From assembly GCA_024742765.1 (NCBI GenBank), contig JANSXT010000005.1:120698-184697 (forward strand): a stretch of DNA of 64,000 nt, given 5' to 3'. The position numbers and the translations under genes were made by a program. Below are positions 7,941 through 16,292 of the stretch, piece after piece; the first letter of the stretch is position 1; each line of letters begins with the position of its first letter. The stretch comes from Phyllobacteriaceae bacterium (lineage in GTDB: Bacteria > Pseudomonadota > Alphaproteobacteria > Rhizobiales > Rhizobiaceae). The notes under the pieces were generated by a model. The model did not search any database. It had not been told where the DNA came from and was given only the letters and a program-made list of their open reading frames with translations.

Positions 7941-8978
7941 ATGGACAAGAAGAGCCTGATCGAGGAACGGGTCAACAACGGCCTTCTGGGCCAGTGGTAT
8001 CCGGTTGCCAAGTCGGTCGAGATCAAGGCGGACGCGCCCTATGGCACGCGCCTTCTGGGCGACAAGATCGTGTTGTGGCGCGACGGGTCCGGCGCCATCC
8101 AGTGCATCGAGGATTTTTGCCCGCATCGCGGTGCGCCGCTCTCCTATGGCGAGATCCATGAGGGCAATATTGGCTGCCGCTATCATGGCGTGATCGTCGA
8201 CGGGGAAGGGGTCGTCCAGCGCGTTCCGGCCATGCCCGAATGTGCGCTGGAAGGCCGCAAGGCACTCAAGAGCTTCAAGGTGACCGAGGCCAATGACGCG
8301 GTCTTTGTCTATGTGCCGTCCGTCGACCAGCCCGAGCCGCCCGAACTGGTGCTGCCCAAGGAACTGGTCAGCGACGAATGGACCGGTTTCCTGTGCACCT
8401 CGGTCTGGGAGACCAATTATCGCTACGCGCTCGACAATCTGGCCGACCCGATGCACGGCTGCTACCTGCATTCGGAGAGCTTTACCTTGGCTTACGGGTC
8501 CAAGCAGGATTTGATGAAGCTCGACAAGACCGATGACGGCTTCCGGATCGAGCGTGTCGGCCAGACCGGCGAGAATTTCGACTGGACCGAATTCGAGCTG
8601 CATCCGGGCGTGATGTTCTGCTTTCTCGACATTCCCTATCCGCCCGCAGCGGGGCCGGGCGGCTTCATGCGGATCGTCGGCTTCGTCTCGCCGATCGACG
8701 CGCGCACCTGCAAGGTCTTCTTCTGGCGCCTGCGCAAGGTCGAAGGGCTCGCGCGCGACAGCTGGCGGTTCCTCTACCGTGCCAAGCTTGAGCCCAACCA
8801 TTGGAACGTGCTCGAACAGGACCGGGTGATGCTTGAGGGCATGCCCGACGATGCGCGCAAGCGTGAAATGCTCTATCAGCACGATCTGGGTGTCAGCCGC
8901 ATCCGGCAGATGCTGACGCGAGCGGCCAAGACGCAGATCGAGGCCGAACTCGCCGAAAGCCAGGTCGCCGCCGAATGA
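7941..8978 (+). CDS. Rieske non-heme iron oxygenase, VanA-like oxygenase subunit
   Basis: A 345-residue Rieske oxygenase. The [2Fe-2S] site is C60-x-H62 and C79-x2-H82. The mononuclear iron region is ALDNLADPMHGCYLH, with the bridging Asp165 or Asp169 and ligands His172 and His177. Length and architecture fit the one-component-alpha (vanillate O-demethylase / 3-chlorobenzoate-type) class, which hydroxylates or demethylates aromatic substrates. No VanB-type reductase and no ferredoxin gene follow. The electron donors appear to be the flavodoxin at 17518 and the reductase at 16289. The stop overlaps the SDR start by 4 bp. Confidence 0.92.
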   Translation: MDKKSLIEERVNNGLLGQWYPVAKSVEIKADAPYGTRLLGDKIVLWRDGSGAIQCIEDFCPHRGAPLSYGEIHEGNIGCRYHGVIVDGEGVVQRVPAMPECALEGRKALKSFKVTEANDAVFVYVPSVDQPEPPELVLPKELVSDEWTGFLCTSVWETNYRYALDNLADPMHGCYLHSESFTLAYGSKQDLMKLDKTDDGFRIERVGQTGENFDWTEFELHPGVMFCFLDIPYPPAAGPGGFMRIVGFVSPIDARTCKVFFWRLRKVEGLARDSWRFLYRAKLEPNHWNVLEQDRVMLEGMPDDARKREMLYQHDLGVSRIRQMLTRAAKTQIEAELAESQVAAE

Positions 8979-9715
8979 CACTCGATGGCCGCCATGTTCT
9001 GGTGACCGGCGCGGCGCGCGGGTTGGGCGCGGTGCTTGCGCGCGTGCTCGCCGATGCCGGCGCGCGGCTGGTCCTCGCCGATATCGCCGAGGAGGAGGGC
9101 CGGGCCGTCGCCGCCGATGTGGGCGGCCATTTCCTGCCCGTCGATCTGGCCGATCCGGCTTCCATCGACGCGCTTGGACAGGCGGTCGCTGCCCATACGG
9201 GCGGCGTGCTGCACGGTCTCGTCAACAATGGCGCGATCGCGACCAATGTCGGCGGCAAGACGTTTGAAGAGATCGAGATCGAGACCTGGGACCGGGTGAT
9301 GGGCGTCAATGTACGCGGCACCTGGTTGATGGTCCGGGCGATGGCGCCGCTCCTGCGCGCGAGCGGATCGGGCCGGATCGTCAATGTCGCCTCGGACACC
9401 GCGATCTGGGGCGCGCCGAAGCTTCTGTCCTATGTCGCCAGCAAGGGCGCCGTGATCTCGATGACCCGTTCGCTGGCGCGTGAACTGGGGCCAGACAGCG
9501 TCGGCGTCACCGCGATCGCGCCGGGCATTTTGACGACGCCCTCGACCGACTACGTGCCGGAGGCGCGCCATCGTCACTATGCGGACGGCCGGGCCGTGCC
9601 CGGACCGCATGCGCCGGAGGAGGTCGCCGACACCGTCGCTTTTCTGCTGGGCGGGGGGGCGCTGTCGCTGACCGGCCAGGTGCTGCCGGTCAACAAGGGC
9701 TTTGTGTTTGGGTGA
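8975..9715 (+). CDS. SDR family oxidoreductase
   Basis: A 246-residue classical SDR with TGAARGLG, VNNGA, Ser140 and Y153-x3-K157 (YVASK). It is placed directly after the Rieske oxygenase, as dihydrodiol or alcohol dehydrogenases often are. It could re-aromatise a dihydrodiol or oxidise an alcohol intermediate. The start overlaps the oxygenase by 4 bp (ATGA). Confidence 0.88.
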   Translation: MTLDGRHVLVTGAARGLGAVLARVLADAGARLVLADIAEEEGRAVAADVGGHFLPVDLADPASIDALGQAVAAHTGGVLHGLVNNGAIATNVGGKTFEEIEIETWDRVMGVNVRGTWLMVRAMAPLLRASGSGRIVNVASDTAIWGAPKLLSYVASKGAVISMTRSLARELGPDSVGVTAIAPGILTTPSTDYVPEARHRHYADGRAVPGPHAPEEVADTVAFLLGGGALSLTGQVLPVNKGFVFG

Positions 9716-9719
9716 GGCG

Positions 9720-10535
9720 ATGGAACCGGTGACCCTTTCCACGCACATGATCGACGGCATCGAATTTGCCGAGCGCCCTGGCGACGGGCCGGCAATGGTG
9801 ATGCTGCACGGGATCGGCTCGAACGCCGCATCCTGGGCGCCGGTCATGGCGTACCTGCCGGCCGGCTGGCGGCTGATCGCCTGGAACGCGCCGGGCTATG
9901 GCCGGTCCGAACCACTGGCGTCCGACTGGCCGGTGGCGGCGGACTATGCGGCGGCGCTCTTGAGGCTGATCGATGGGCTGGGGCTCGAGCGTTTCGGTCT
10001 TGCCGGCCACTCGCTGGGCGCCTTGATGGCTTCCTCGTTTGCCGTTTCGCACTCCGAGCGCGTGACGCAACTGGTTTTGGCCGCGCCGGCGCTGGGCCAT
10101 GGCGTGCGGCCGGGCGGCGTGCTGTCGGACAAGGCGCAGGCCCGCATCGATGACCTCGAACGGCTGGGTCCCGACGATTTCGCCAAAGCACGCGCCGCCG
10201 CGCTGGTGCATGCGCCCGAGGACAATCCCGCGATCGTTTCCGGCGTGCGCAAAGCCATGGCGCAGGTCCGCATGCCCGGCTACGGCCAGGCGGTGCGCAT
10301 GCTCGCCTCGGGCCGGCTGCTGGACGATGTCGCACGCCTGACCGTGCGCACCGACATCGTCACTGGCGCGGAAGACCGGATCACGCCGCCGGACGGCGCG
10401 CGCCAGGCGCATGATCGCCTTGCACCCGACTATCGGGGCGGGCTGGTCGAAGTTCCCCATCGCGGCCATGCGATCACGCAGCAGGCGCCCGGTGCGGTGG
10501 CCGAACTGCTGGCGCGTGCGACGACGCCGGCGTGA
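9720..10535 (+). CDS. Alpha/beta-hydrolase (cytoplasmic)
   Basis: A 271-residue alpha/beta-hydrolase without a signal peptide. It has an oxyanion HGIGSNAASW segment, a GHSLGA nucleophile elbow, and a late acid (TGAEDRITPP) and His (HRGHAI). ATG at 9720 was chosen over GTG at 9702, which lies inside the upstream gene. It resembles meta-cleavage-product hydrolases and 3-oxoadipate enol-lactonases. Its position just before an extradiol-type VOC gene favours hydrolysis of a ring-cleavage product. The substrate is not known. Confidence 0.82.
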   Translation: MEPVTLSTHMIDGIEFAERPGDGPAMVMLHGIGSNAASWAPVMAYLPAGWRLIAWNAPGYGRSEPLASDWPVAADYAAALLRLIDGLGLERFGLAGHSLGALMASSFAVSHSERVTQLVLAAPALGHGVRPGGVLSDKAQARIDDLERLGPDDFAKARAAALVHAPEDNPAIVSGVRKAMAQVRMPGYGQAVRMLASGRLLDDVARLTVRTDIVTGAEDRITPPDGARQAHDRLAPDYRGGLVEVPHRGHAITQQAPGAVAELLARATTPA

Positions 10536-10558
10536 GAGGATCATGAGGAGATGAGGCG

Positions 10559-11485
10559 ATGAGCGATACAATCCGGGTCGAAAGCCTTCGCGGCATCATG
10601 ATGCGCGGCCCCGGCATCACCGCGACGCTGCCCTTCTATGAGGATATGTGGGGGCTGAGCCTGGCCCATGCCGAAGACGGCGAAGCGCTGTTGCGCGGCA
10701 CCGGGCCGGAAGCGTTCCTCTACGGGCTTAGGGACGGGCCGGTCTACGGCATCGACTATGTGCATTTCGCCATGCCGGACCGCGCTGCCATCGACGCGCT
10801 GCATGCGCAGGTTCTGGCGCGCAATGGCTGCGTGCTCGGCCGGCCTGCGCCGTTCGAGGACTGGGCCGGCGGTTACGGGTTCGAGATGCTAGACCCGGAC
10901 GACCGGCGCCTGCGTTTCCGGACGGAAGCGAGGACCCATGACGATCTGAAAGACTGGGCCAAGCCGCGCAAGGTCAGCCATGTGGTGCTCAACACGCCCG
11001 ACATGGAAGACCGGCAGCGCTTTTACTGCGATGTTTTGGGCTTTCGCGTGTCGGACTATTCGGCCGACCAGATGGTCTTCCTGCGCTGCAACACCGACCA
11101 CCATTCGATCGCGTTGGTGCGCGGGCAATATCCGAGCGTCAACCATGTCGCCTTCGAGATGCCGACCATCGACGAGTTCATGCGCGGCATCGGCCGGATG
11201 AAGCAGAAGGGCCATGTGCCGACCTGGGGGCCGGGGCGGCACGGGCCGGGCAACAATCCGTTTGCCTATTTCGTCTCGCCCTCGGGCTTCGTCATCGAGT
11301 TCACCTCGGAACTGCAGCAGATCGACGAGGCGACGCATGAGGCCAAGGTCTGGTCGCGCACCGATCCCGAACAGATGGATCGCTGGATGACGGCGGGGCC
11401 GCCGACGCCGGCCCAGCGCGCGGTCATGCAGGGCCGCCCGGACCCCGGCTTTGCCGAACTGCGCGCCATGGCGGAGGCCGGCTGA
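10559..11485 (+). CDS. VOC-family protein, class I extradiol dioxygenase-like
   Basis: A 308-residue two-module vicinal-oxygen-chelate protein. The C-terminal module keeps the metal triad: His141 (SHVVLN), His196 (NHVAFE) and Glu247 (VIEFTSE). Its GRHGPGNNPFAYF stretch resembles the second-shell His/Tyr region of 2,3-dihydroxybiphenyl/catechol dioxygenases. The N-terminal module is degenerate, as in that family. The predicted role is meta-cleavage of a catechol-like ring from the Rieske step. The start codon at 10559 follows GAGGAG-rich sequence. The stop overlaps the next SDR start by one base. Confidence 0.8.
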   Translation: MSDTIRVESLRGIMMRGPGITATLPFYEDMWGLSLAHAEDGEALLRGTGPEAFLYGLRDGPVYGIDYVHFAMPDRAAIDALHAQVLARNGCVLGRPAPFEDWAGGYGFEMLDPDDRRLRFRTEARTHDDLKDWAKPRKVSHVVLNTPDMEDRQRFYCDVLGFRVSDYSADQMVFLRCNTDHHSIALVRGQYPSVNHVAFEMPTIDEFMRGIGRMKQKGHVPTWGPGRHGPGNNPFAYFVSPSGFVIEFTSELQQIDEATHEAKVWSRTDPEQMDRWMTAGPPTPAQRAVMQGRPDPGFAELRAMAEAG

Positions 11486-12273
11486 TGGACTATGGCTACA
11501 AGGGACAGGTCGCCGTCGTCACCGGCGGCTCGTCCGGCATCGGCCTTGCGACGGTGCGCACGCTGCTCGATTCAGGGGCGCGGGTGGCGCTTTGCGCGCG
11601 CAATGAAGGGCGGCTCAACGATGTCGCCGCCGTTCTCAAGCGCGATTATGGCGACGACAATGTGCTCGCCAGCGCGCTGTCGGTGCTCGATGCCGATGCG
11701 GTGAACGCGTTTGCCGATGCGGTGAAGACCGCCTTCGGGCGTTGCGACCTTCTGGTCAACAATGCGGGGCAGGGGCGGCAGTCGACATTTGCGACGACGA
11801 GCGACGAAGACTGGCGCGCCGAATATGAACTCAAACTGTTCAGCCAGATCCTGCCGGCGCGTGCCTTCCTGCCCATGCTGAAAGAAGCGCGCGGCGCGAT
11901 CGTCGCGGTCAACTCGCTGCTTGCCTACCAGCCCGAAGCGCACATGGTGTGCACCTCGTCGGCACGGGCCGGCGTGCAGAACCTGCTCAAGTCGCTGAGC
12001 ATCGAGTTCGCGCCGGACGTGCGGGTCAATTCGATCCTGCTCGGTCTTGTGGGATCAGGCCAATGGACACGGCGCTTCGCCGAGCGCGACGACCAGAGCC
12101 AGAGCCGCGAGGAATGGTACGGCGCGCTTGCCCGCAACAAGGGCATCCCGCTGGGCCGGCTCGGCGATCCGATAGAAGCGGCGGCCGCGATCGCCTTTCT
12201 GGGATCGCATGCGGCCAGCTACATCACCGGCGCCCAGCTCGAGGTCTCGGGCGGCCTTTCACGACATATCTGA
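11485..12273 (+). CDS. SDR-fold protein lacking the usual Tyr and Lys
   Basis: A 262-residue SDR fold with an intact TGGSSGIG cofactor motif and LVNNAG. The YxxxK catalytic pair is replaced: the aligned segment reads TSSARAGV, so Tyr becomes Thr and Lys becomes Arg. The following VNSILLGLVGSGQW region marks a distinct SDR subfamily that I recall having the same substitution. It may use other catalytic residues or act as a non-redox enzyme such as a hydratase, isomerase or decarboxylase helper. It sits between the extradiol and TPP-enzyme genes. Confidence 0.78.
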   Translation: MDYGYKGQVAVVTGGSSGIGLATVRTLLDSGARVALCARNEGRLNDVAAVLKRDYGDDNVLASALSVLDADAVNAFADAVKTAFGRCDLLVNNAGQGRQSTFATTSDEDWRAEYELKLFSQILPARAFLPMLKEARGAIVAVNSLLAYQPEAHMVCTSSARAGVQNLLKSLSIEFAPDVRVNSILLGLVGSGQWTRRFAERDDQSQSREEWYGALARNKGIPLGRLGDPIEAAAAIAFLGSHAASYITGAQLEVSGGLSRHI

Positions 12274-12283
12274 GGAGACGGCC

Positions 12284-13966
12284 ATGAAGATGGAAACCAT
12301 TGAACAGGCCGGAACGGTCGGCGATGTCATCGCCCATTATCTCGCCGAGATCGGCGTGACGACGCTGTTCGGCGTCATCTCGATCCACAACATGCCGATC
12401 CTCGATGCCATCGCCCGCCAGGGGCGCATGCGGTTCGTTCCGGCGCGCGGCGAGGCGGGTGCGATGAACATGGCCGATGCCTATGCACGGGTTTCGGGCG
12501 GGCTGGGCGTCTGCCTGACATCGACGGGAACCGCCGCGGCCAATGCCGCCGGCGCACAGAGCGAGGCGCTGACCGCTGGCGCACCGGTCCTTCACATCAC
12601 GACGCAGGTCGATCTCGCCTATGCCGACCGCGACCGGGCGGCGATCCACGATGTGCCACGCCAGCCGGAGATGTTGAGGGGGCTCTCCAAAGCGGTCTAC
12701 CGGATGTGGGACGCGAACGGCGCGATCGGCACGATGGCCGCCGCCGTGTCGGCGGCGCTGTCGGCGCCGACTGGGCCGGTGAGCCTTGAGATTCCCGTCG
12801 ACGTGCAGCGGACGCAAGCGGTGCCGCACGGGCGCATCCATCAGCCCGTCATCCAGCGCCCGTGCGCCGGCGACGCGGTGATCGACGAGATGGCCGCGCT
12901 GATCGAGACGGCCAAGCGTCCGCTCATCTGGCTGGGCGGCGGTGCGCGCGGCGCCAGCGCCGAAGCCACCGAACTGATGCGCCGGGGGTTCGGGGTCGTC
13001 ACCTCGACCAACGGGCGCGGTACCGTTTCCGAGCAGGAGCCGGCCAGCCTTGGCGCCTTCAACATGACGCCGGAGGCGTCCGCGCTCTATGAGAGCTGCG
13101 ACCTGATGCTGGTGGTCGGCTCGCGCCTGCGGGGCAATGAGACGCGCAACAACGCCATGGCGCTGCCGCGGCCGCTTCTGCAGATCGATGCCGATGCGTC
13201 CCAGGGCGGGCGCAACTATCCGGTCGACATTTTTGCCCATGGCGATGCCGCCGACACGCTGCGCCGTCTGCTCGACCGGCTGCCCGATACGCTGGACACC
13301 GATCCAAATCTGAGCTTCGACATTGCCCGCGCCCGGGCGCAGGCCGAGGGGACGATGCGCGACATGCTCGGCCCCTATCGTGTTGTCGCCGACACGCTGT
13401 CGGAAACCGTCTCCGCCGGCGGCCATGTCTGGGTGCGCGACGTGACGATCGCCAATTCGACCTTCGGCAACCGCTATGTGCGGGTCACGCATCCAAGACA
13501 GGGCGTTCATGCGCTCGGCGGCGGGATCGGGCAGGGCGTGTCGATGGGCATCGGCGCGGCGCTGGCCGGTGGCTCCGATGCCAAGGCGGTGACGCTTCTG
13601 GGCGATGGGGGCACGATGCTGGGCATCGCCGAGATGATCACGGCGGTCGAGGAAAAGGCGCCGCTCGTCTATGTGTTGATGAACGACCAGGCCTATGGCG
13701 TGATCCAGAACATCCAGGATGCGCAATATGACTCGCGCCGGCATTATTCCGCGCTCGCCGCGCCGGACTTCGCGCAGTTCTGCGCCTCGATCGGCATGCC
13801 GCACCGGCGTGTGACCGACGTGGCCGGTTTCGCCGGCGCGCTTGACAATGCACTGTCGGCTGAAGGCCCGCAGCTTGTTGAAGTCGACATGTGCACCATC
13901 GGCCCGTTCGCGAGCGCCTTTTCGGGTCCGCCTGCGGGCGCGGCCGGCAACAAGGAGCCCGCCTGA
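12284..13966 (+). CDS. Thiamine-diphosphate-dependent enzyme, acetolactate-synthase-like
   Basis: A 560-residue three-domain ThDP enzyme. The N-terminal PYR domain has the activating Glu57 (PARGEAGAMNMADAYAR). The central domain resembles the FAD/ADP-binding domain of the ALS/oxalyl-CoA decarboxylase group. The C-terminal PP domain has GDGGTMLG and, 27 residues later, the Asn that completes the Mg/ThDP motif. ATG at 12284 follows GGAGA. It probably decarboxylates or carboligates a 2-oxo acid made downstream of ring cleavage. Benzoylformate-decarboxylase-like and glyoxylate-carboligase-like roles remain possible. Confidence 0.85.
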   Translation: MKMETIEQAGTVGDVIAHYLAEIGVTTLFGVISIHNMPILDAIARQGRMRFVPARGEAGAMNMADAYARVSGGLGVCLTSTGTAAANAAGAQSEALTAGAPVLHITTQVDLAYADRDRAAIHDVPRQPEMLRGLSKAVYRMWDANGAIGTMAAAVSAALSAPTGPVSLEIPVDVQRTQAVPHGRIHQPVIQRPCAGDAVIDEMAALIETAKRPLIWLGGGARGASAEATELMRRGFGVVTSTNGRGTVSEQEPASLGAFNMTPEASALYESCDLMLVVGSRLRGNETRNNAMALPRPLLQIDADASQGGRNYPVDIFAHGDAADTLRRLLDRLPDTLDTDPNLSFDIARARAQAEGTMRDMLGPYRVVADTLSETVSAGGHVWVRDVTIANSTFGNRYVRVTHPRQGVHALGGGIGQGVSMGIGAALAGGSDAKAVTLLGDGGTMLGIAEMITAVEEKAPLVYVLMNDQAYGVIQNIQDAQYDSRRHYSALAAPDFAQFCASIGMPHRRVTDVAGFAGALDNALSAEGPQLVEVDMCTIGPFASAFSGPPAGAAGNKEPA

Positions 13967-14787
13967 TGCGTCTTGGCGTGATCGGCTTTGGCAATATCGC
14001 CCGGTCCCTCATGGCGCTCTTGGCTGAAGGGCCGGCACCGCTTGCCCATCTGGCGGTGCTGTGCAAGCCGGAGCAGCGTGACGCATTGCAGAACCGGCTC
14101 GACACCGATCTGGCCGATGCGGCGCAAAGCCATGCCATCGTCACCGATACCGCTGGCCTTCTCGCCGAACGGTGCGATCTGATCGTCGAATGCGCTGGCC
14201 ATTCGGCCGTGCGCGCGCACGGGCCCGCGCTGCTGGAAGCCGGGCTGGACGTGGTGGTCGTCTCGGTCGGTGCGCTGGCCGATCAAACGCTCGAAGACAC
14301 GCTGCGCGCCGCCGCCAGAAAGGGCGGCGGCCGCCTGATCGTGCCGCCCGGCGCGGTCGGCGGGGTGGATATGCTGGCCGCACTTGGTACGGCCGGTGCG
14401 GTCGATGTGCGCTATCGCGGCACCAAGCGGCCGGCCGCATGGCGCGGCACGCCTGCCGAAAAGGCCGTCGATCTCGATACGCTGGACGGGCCGTCGGTCT
14501 TCTTCAGCGGCACGGCGCGCGAGGCGGCGGCGCATTATCCGAAGAACGCCAATGTGGCGGCGACGCTGGCGCTGGCCGGCGCGGGGTTCGAGAAAACGCA
14601 GGTCGAACTGGTCGCCGATCCCGAAACGCCGGGCAATGTGCACCAGTTCGAGGCGGTCTCACCGCTGGCGCGCATTTCGGTGCGGATCGAGAACCAGGTG
14701 TCGGGCGGCAACGCCAGGACGTCGGCCGCCACCATCCATTCGGTGCTGCGCGAGGTGCGCAACCGGCAGGCAGCGGTGGTGTTGTGA
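13966..14787 (+). CDS. Aspartate dehydrogenase-like NAD(P)-dependent oxidoreductase
   Basis: A 273-residue NadX-like protein. The N-terminal Rossmann motif is GVIGFGNI. The C-terminal DUF108-type domain contains PPGAVGGVDMLAA, the NANVAATLALA segment and an NARTSAATIHSV tail. Family members interconvert oxaloacetate plus ammonia and L-aspartate, though several relatives act on other 2-oxo or amino acids. The start ATG overlaps the upstream stop by one base. In this operon it could release ammonia from a nitrogen-containing ring product. That role is inference. Confidence 0.82.
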   Translation: MRLGVIGFGNIARSLMALLAEGPAPLAHLAVLCKPEQRDALQNRLDTDLADAAQSHAIVTDTAGLLAERCDLIVECAGHSAVRAHGPALLEAGLDVVVVSVGALADQTLEDTLRAAARKGGGRLIVPPGAVGGVDMLAALGTAGAVDVRYRGTKRPAAWRGTPAEKAVDLDTLDGPSVFFSGTAREAAAHYPKNANVAATLALAGAGFEKTQVELVADPETPGNVHQFEAVSPLARISVRIENQVSGGNARTSAATIHSVLREVRNRQAAVVL

Positions 14788-16292
14788 TGACGGTGCAGGA
14801 GACACACATGCCCGCCGGCGATCTTTATGTCGGCGGCGTCTGGGAAAAGGGAACAGGCGCCGAGATCGTGTCGATTTTTCCGGCCGACGGAAGCGTCAAC
14901 CGCACGCTGACGGGTGCATCGGTCACCGATGGCGAACGGGCGATCGAGCGGGCGAAAGCCGCGCAGGCCGACCCGTCTTGGTGCAATCTCAAACCGCATG
15001 AGCGGGCGCGTTTTCTCTATGCGATCGCTGACGGGATCGAGGCCGATGCGGCCCGGATCGCCCATATCCAGAGCCGCGACACGGGCAAGACGCTGCGCGA
15101 AACCGGCGCCCTTGCGGCGTCTGCTGCCGGAACGTTCCGCTATTTCGGCGCGGTTGCCGAGACGATGGACGAGACGCTGACGAGCCAGCGCGGCGATGCG
15201 CTGACCATGTCCGTCCATGAACCGCTTGGACTGGTCGCGGCGATCACGCCATGGAATTCGCCGATCGCATCGGACGCCCAAAAGGTCGCGCCGGCGCTTG
15301 CGGCGGGCAATGCGGTGCTGCTCAAGCCCGCATCCTGGTCACCGCTGGTGGCGCTGGAGCTTGCCCGCATCGTCGAACAGGCCGGCCTGCCGCCGGGCCT
15401 GTTCTCGGTGCTGCCGGGGGCGGGGCGCGAGATAGGCAACCTTCTGGTCGAGCACCCCGACATCGCCAAGGTCAGCTTTACGGGCGGCACCGATACCGGC
15501 CGCGCGCTGGCGGTCAAGGCGGCGAAAAAGCTGATGCCGGTCAGTCTGGAGCTTGGTGGCAAGTCGCCCACCATCGTCTTTGACGATGCCGAAATGGACC
15601 AAGCGCTGGCCGGCGTCATGTTCGGTATTTTCTCATCGAGCGGGCAGAGCTGCATTGCCGGCTCGCGCCTGTTCGTGCACCGCTCGATCTTCGACACGTT
15701 CGTCGGGCGGCTGGTCGCGGCGACAAAAAGGCTGACGATCGGCCATCCGTTCGAGCCCGGCACGCAGGTGGCACCGCTCGTCCATTTCGATCACCGCGAC
15801 GCAGTCGCCCGCGACGTGGCGATGGCGCTGGAAGACGGCGCGGAGATCTTGACTGGTGGCCGGGAACCGGAAGGCAGCGCTTACGAAAAGGGCGCCTATT
15901 TCATGCCGACCATTCTCGCCGGAGCGGCTAACGATGCGCGCATCTGCCAAAGGGAGGTGTTCGGCCCGGTGCTGGCGGTGCTGCCCTTTGAAGACGAAGA
16001 TGATGTCATCGCGCAGGCCAACGCCAACGACTATGGTCTGGCCTGCGGGATCTGGACCACTGACTTCCCCAAGAGCTGGCGCGTCGGGCGTGCGATCAGC
16101 GCCGGCACGGTCTGGGTCAACACCTACAAGCAGTTCTCGATCTCGACGCCCTTCGGCGGCGAAAAGGACAGCGGTGTCGGCCGCGAAAAGGGCCGCGAGG
16201 GCGTTCGTGCCTACATGGCGCAGAAGGGCATCTATGTCGATCTGACCGGAACGCCGCATCCTTGGGCGGCAGAAACGGTGTCCGGTCGATGA
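14787..16292 (+). CDS. NAD(P)-dependent aldehyde dehydrogenase
   Basis: A 501-residue ALDH superfamily enzyme with catalytic Cys289 (SGQSCIAGS), general base Glu255 (LELGGKSP) and Asn157 (PWNSP). It is of the betaine-aldehyde/hydroxymuconic-semialdehyde type by length and motifs. It probably oxidises a semialdehyde intermediate. The start at 14787 overlaps the upstream stop by one base; ATG at 14808 is an alternative. The stop overlaps the next gene by 4 bp. Confidence 0.92.
   Translation: MTVQETHMPAGDLYVGGVWEKGTGAEIVSIFPADGSVNRTLTGASVTDGERAIERAKAAQADPSWCNLKPHERARFLYAIADGIEADAARIAHIQSRDTGKTLRETGALAASAAGTFRYFGAVAETMDETLTSQRGDALTMSVHEPLGLVAAITPWNSPIASDAQKVAPALAAGNAVLLKPASWSPLVALELARIVEQAGLPPGLFSVLPGAGREIGNLLVEHPDIAKVSFTGGTDTGRALAVKAAKKLMPVSLELGGKSPTIVFDDAEMDQALAGVMFGIFSSSGQSCIAGSRLFVHRSIFDTFVGRLVAATKRLTIGHPFEPGTQVAPLVHFDHRDAVARDVAMALEDGAEILTGGREPEGSAYEKGAYFMPTILAGAANDARICQREVFGPVLAVLPFEDEDDVIAQANANDYGLACGIWTTDFPKSWRVGRAISAGTVWVNTYKQFSISTPFGGEKDSGVGREKGREGVRAYMAQKGIYVDLTGTPHPWAAETVSGR

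Noticed and set aside
14172..14786. Long open frame running into the aldehyde dehydrogenase from upstream
   Set aside because: It lies antiphase inside the AspDH-like gene and is Arg/Gly-rich, typical of a shadow frame in high-GC DNA. The ALDH homology starts after 14787.
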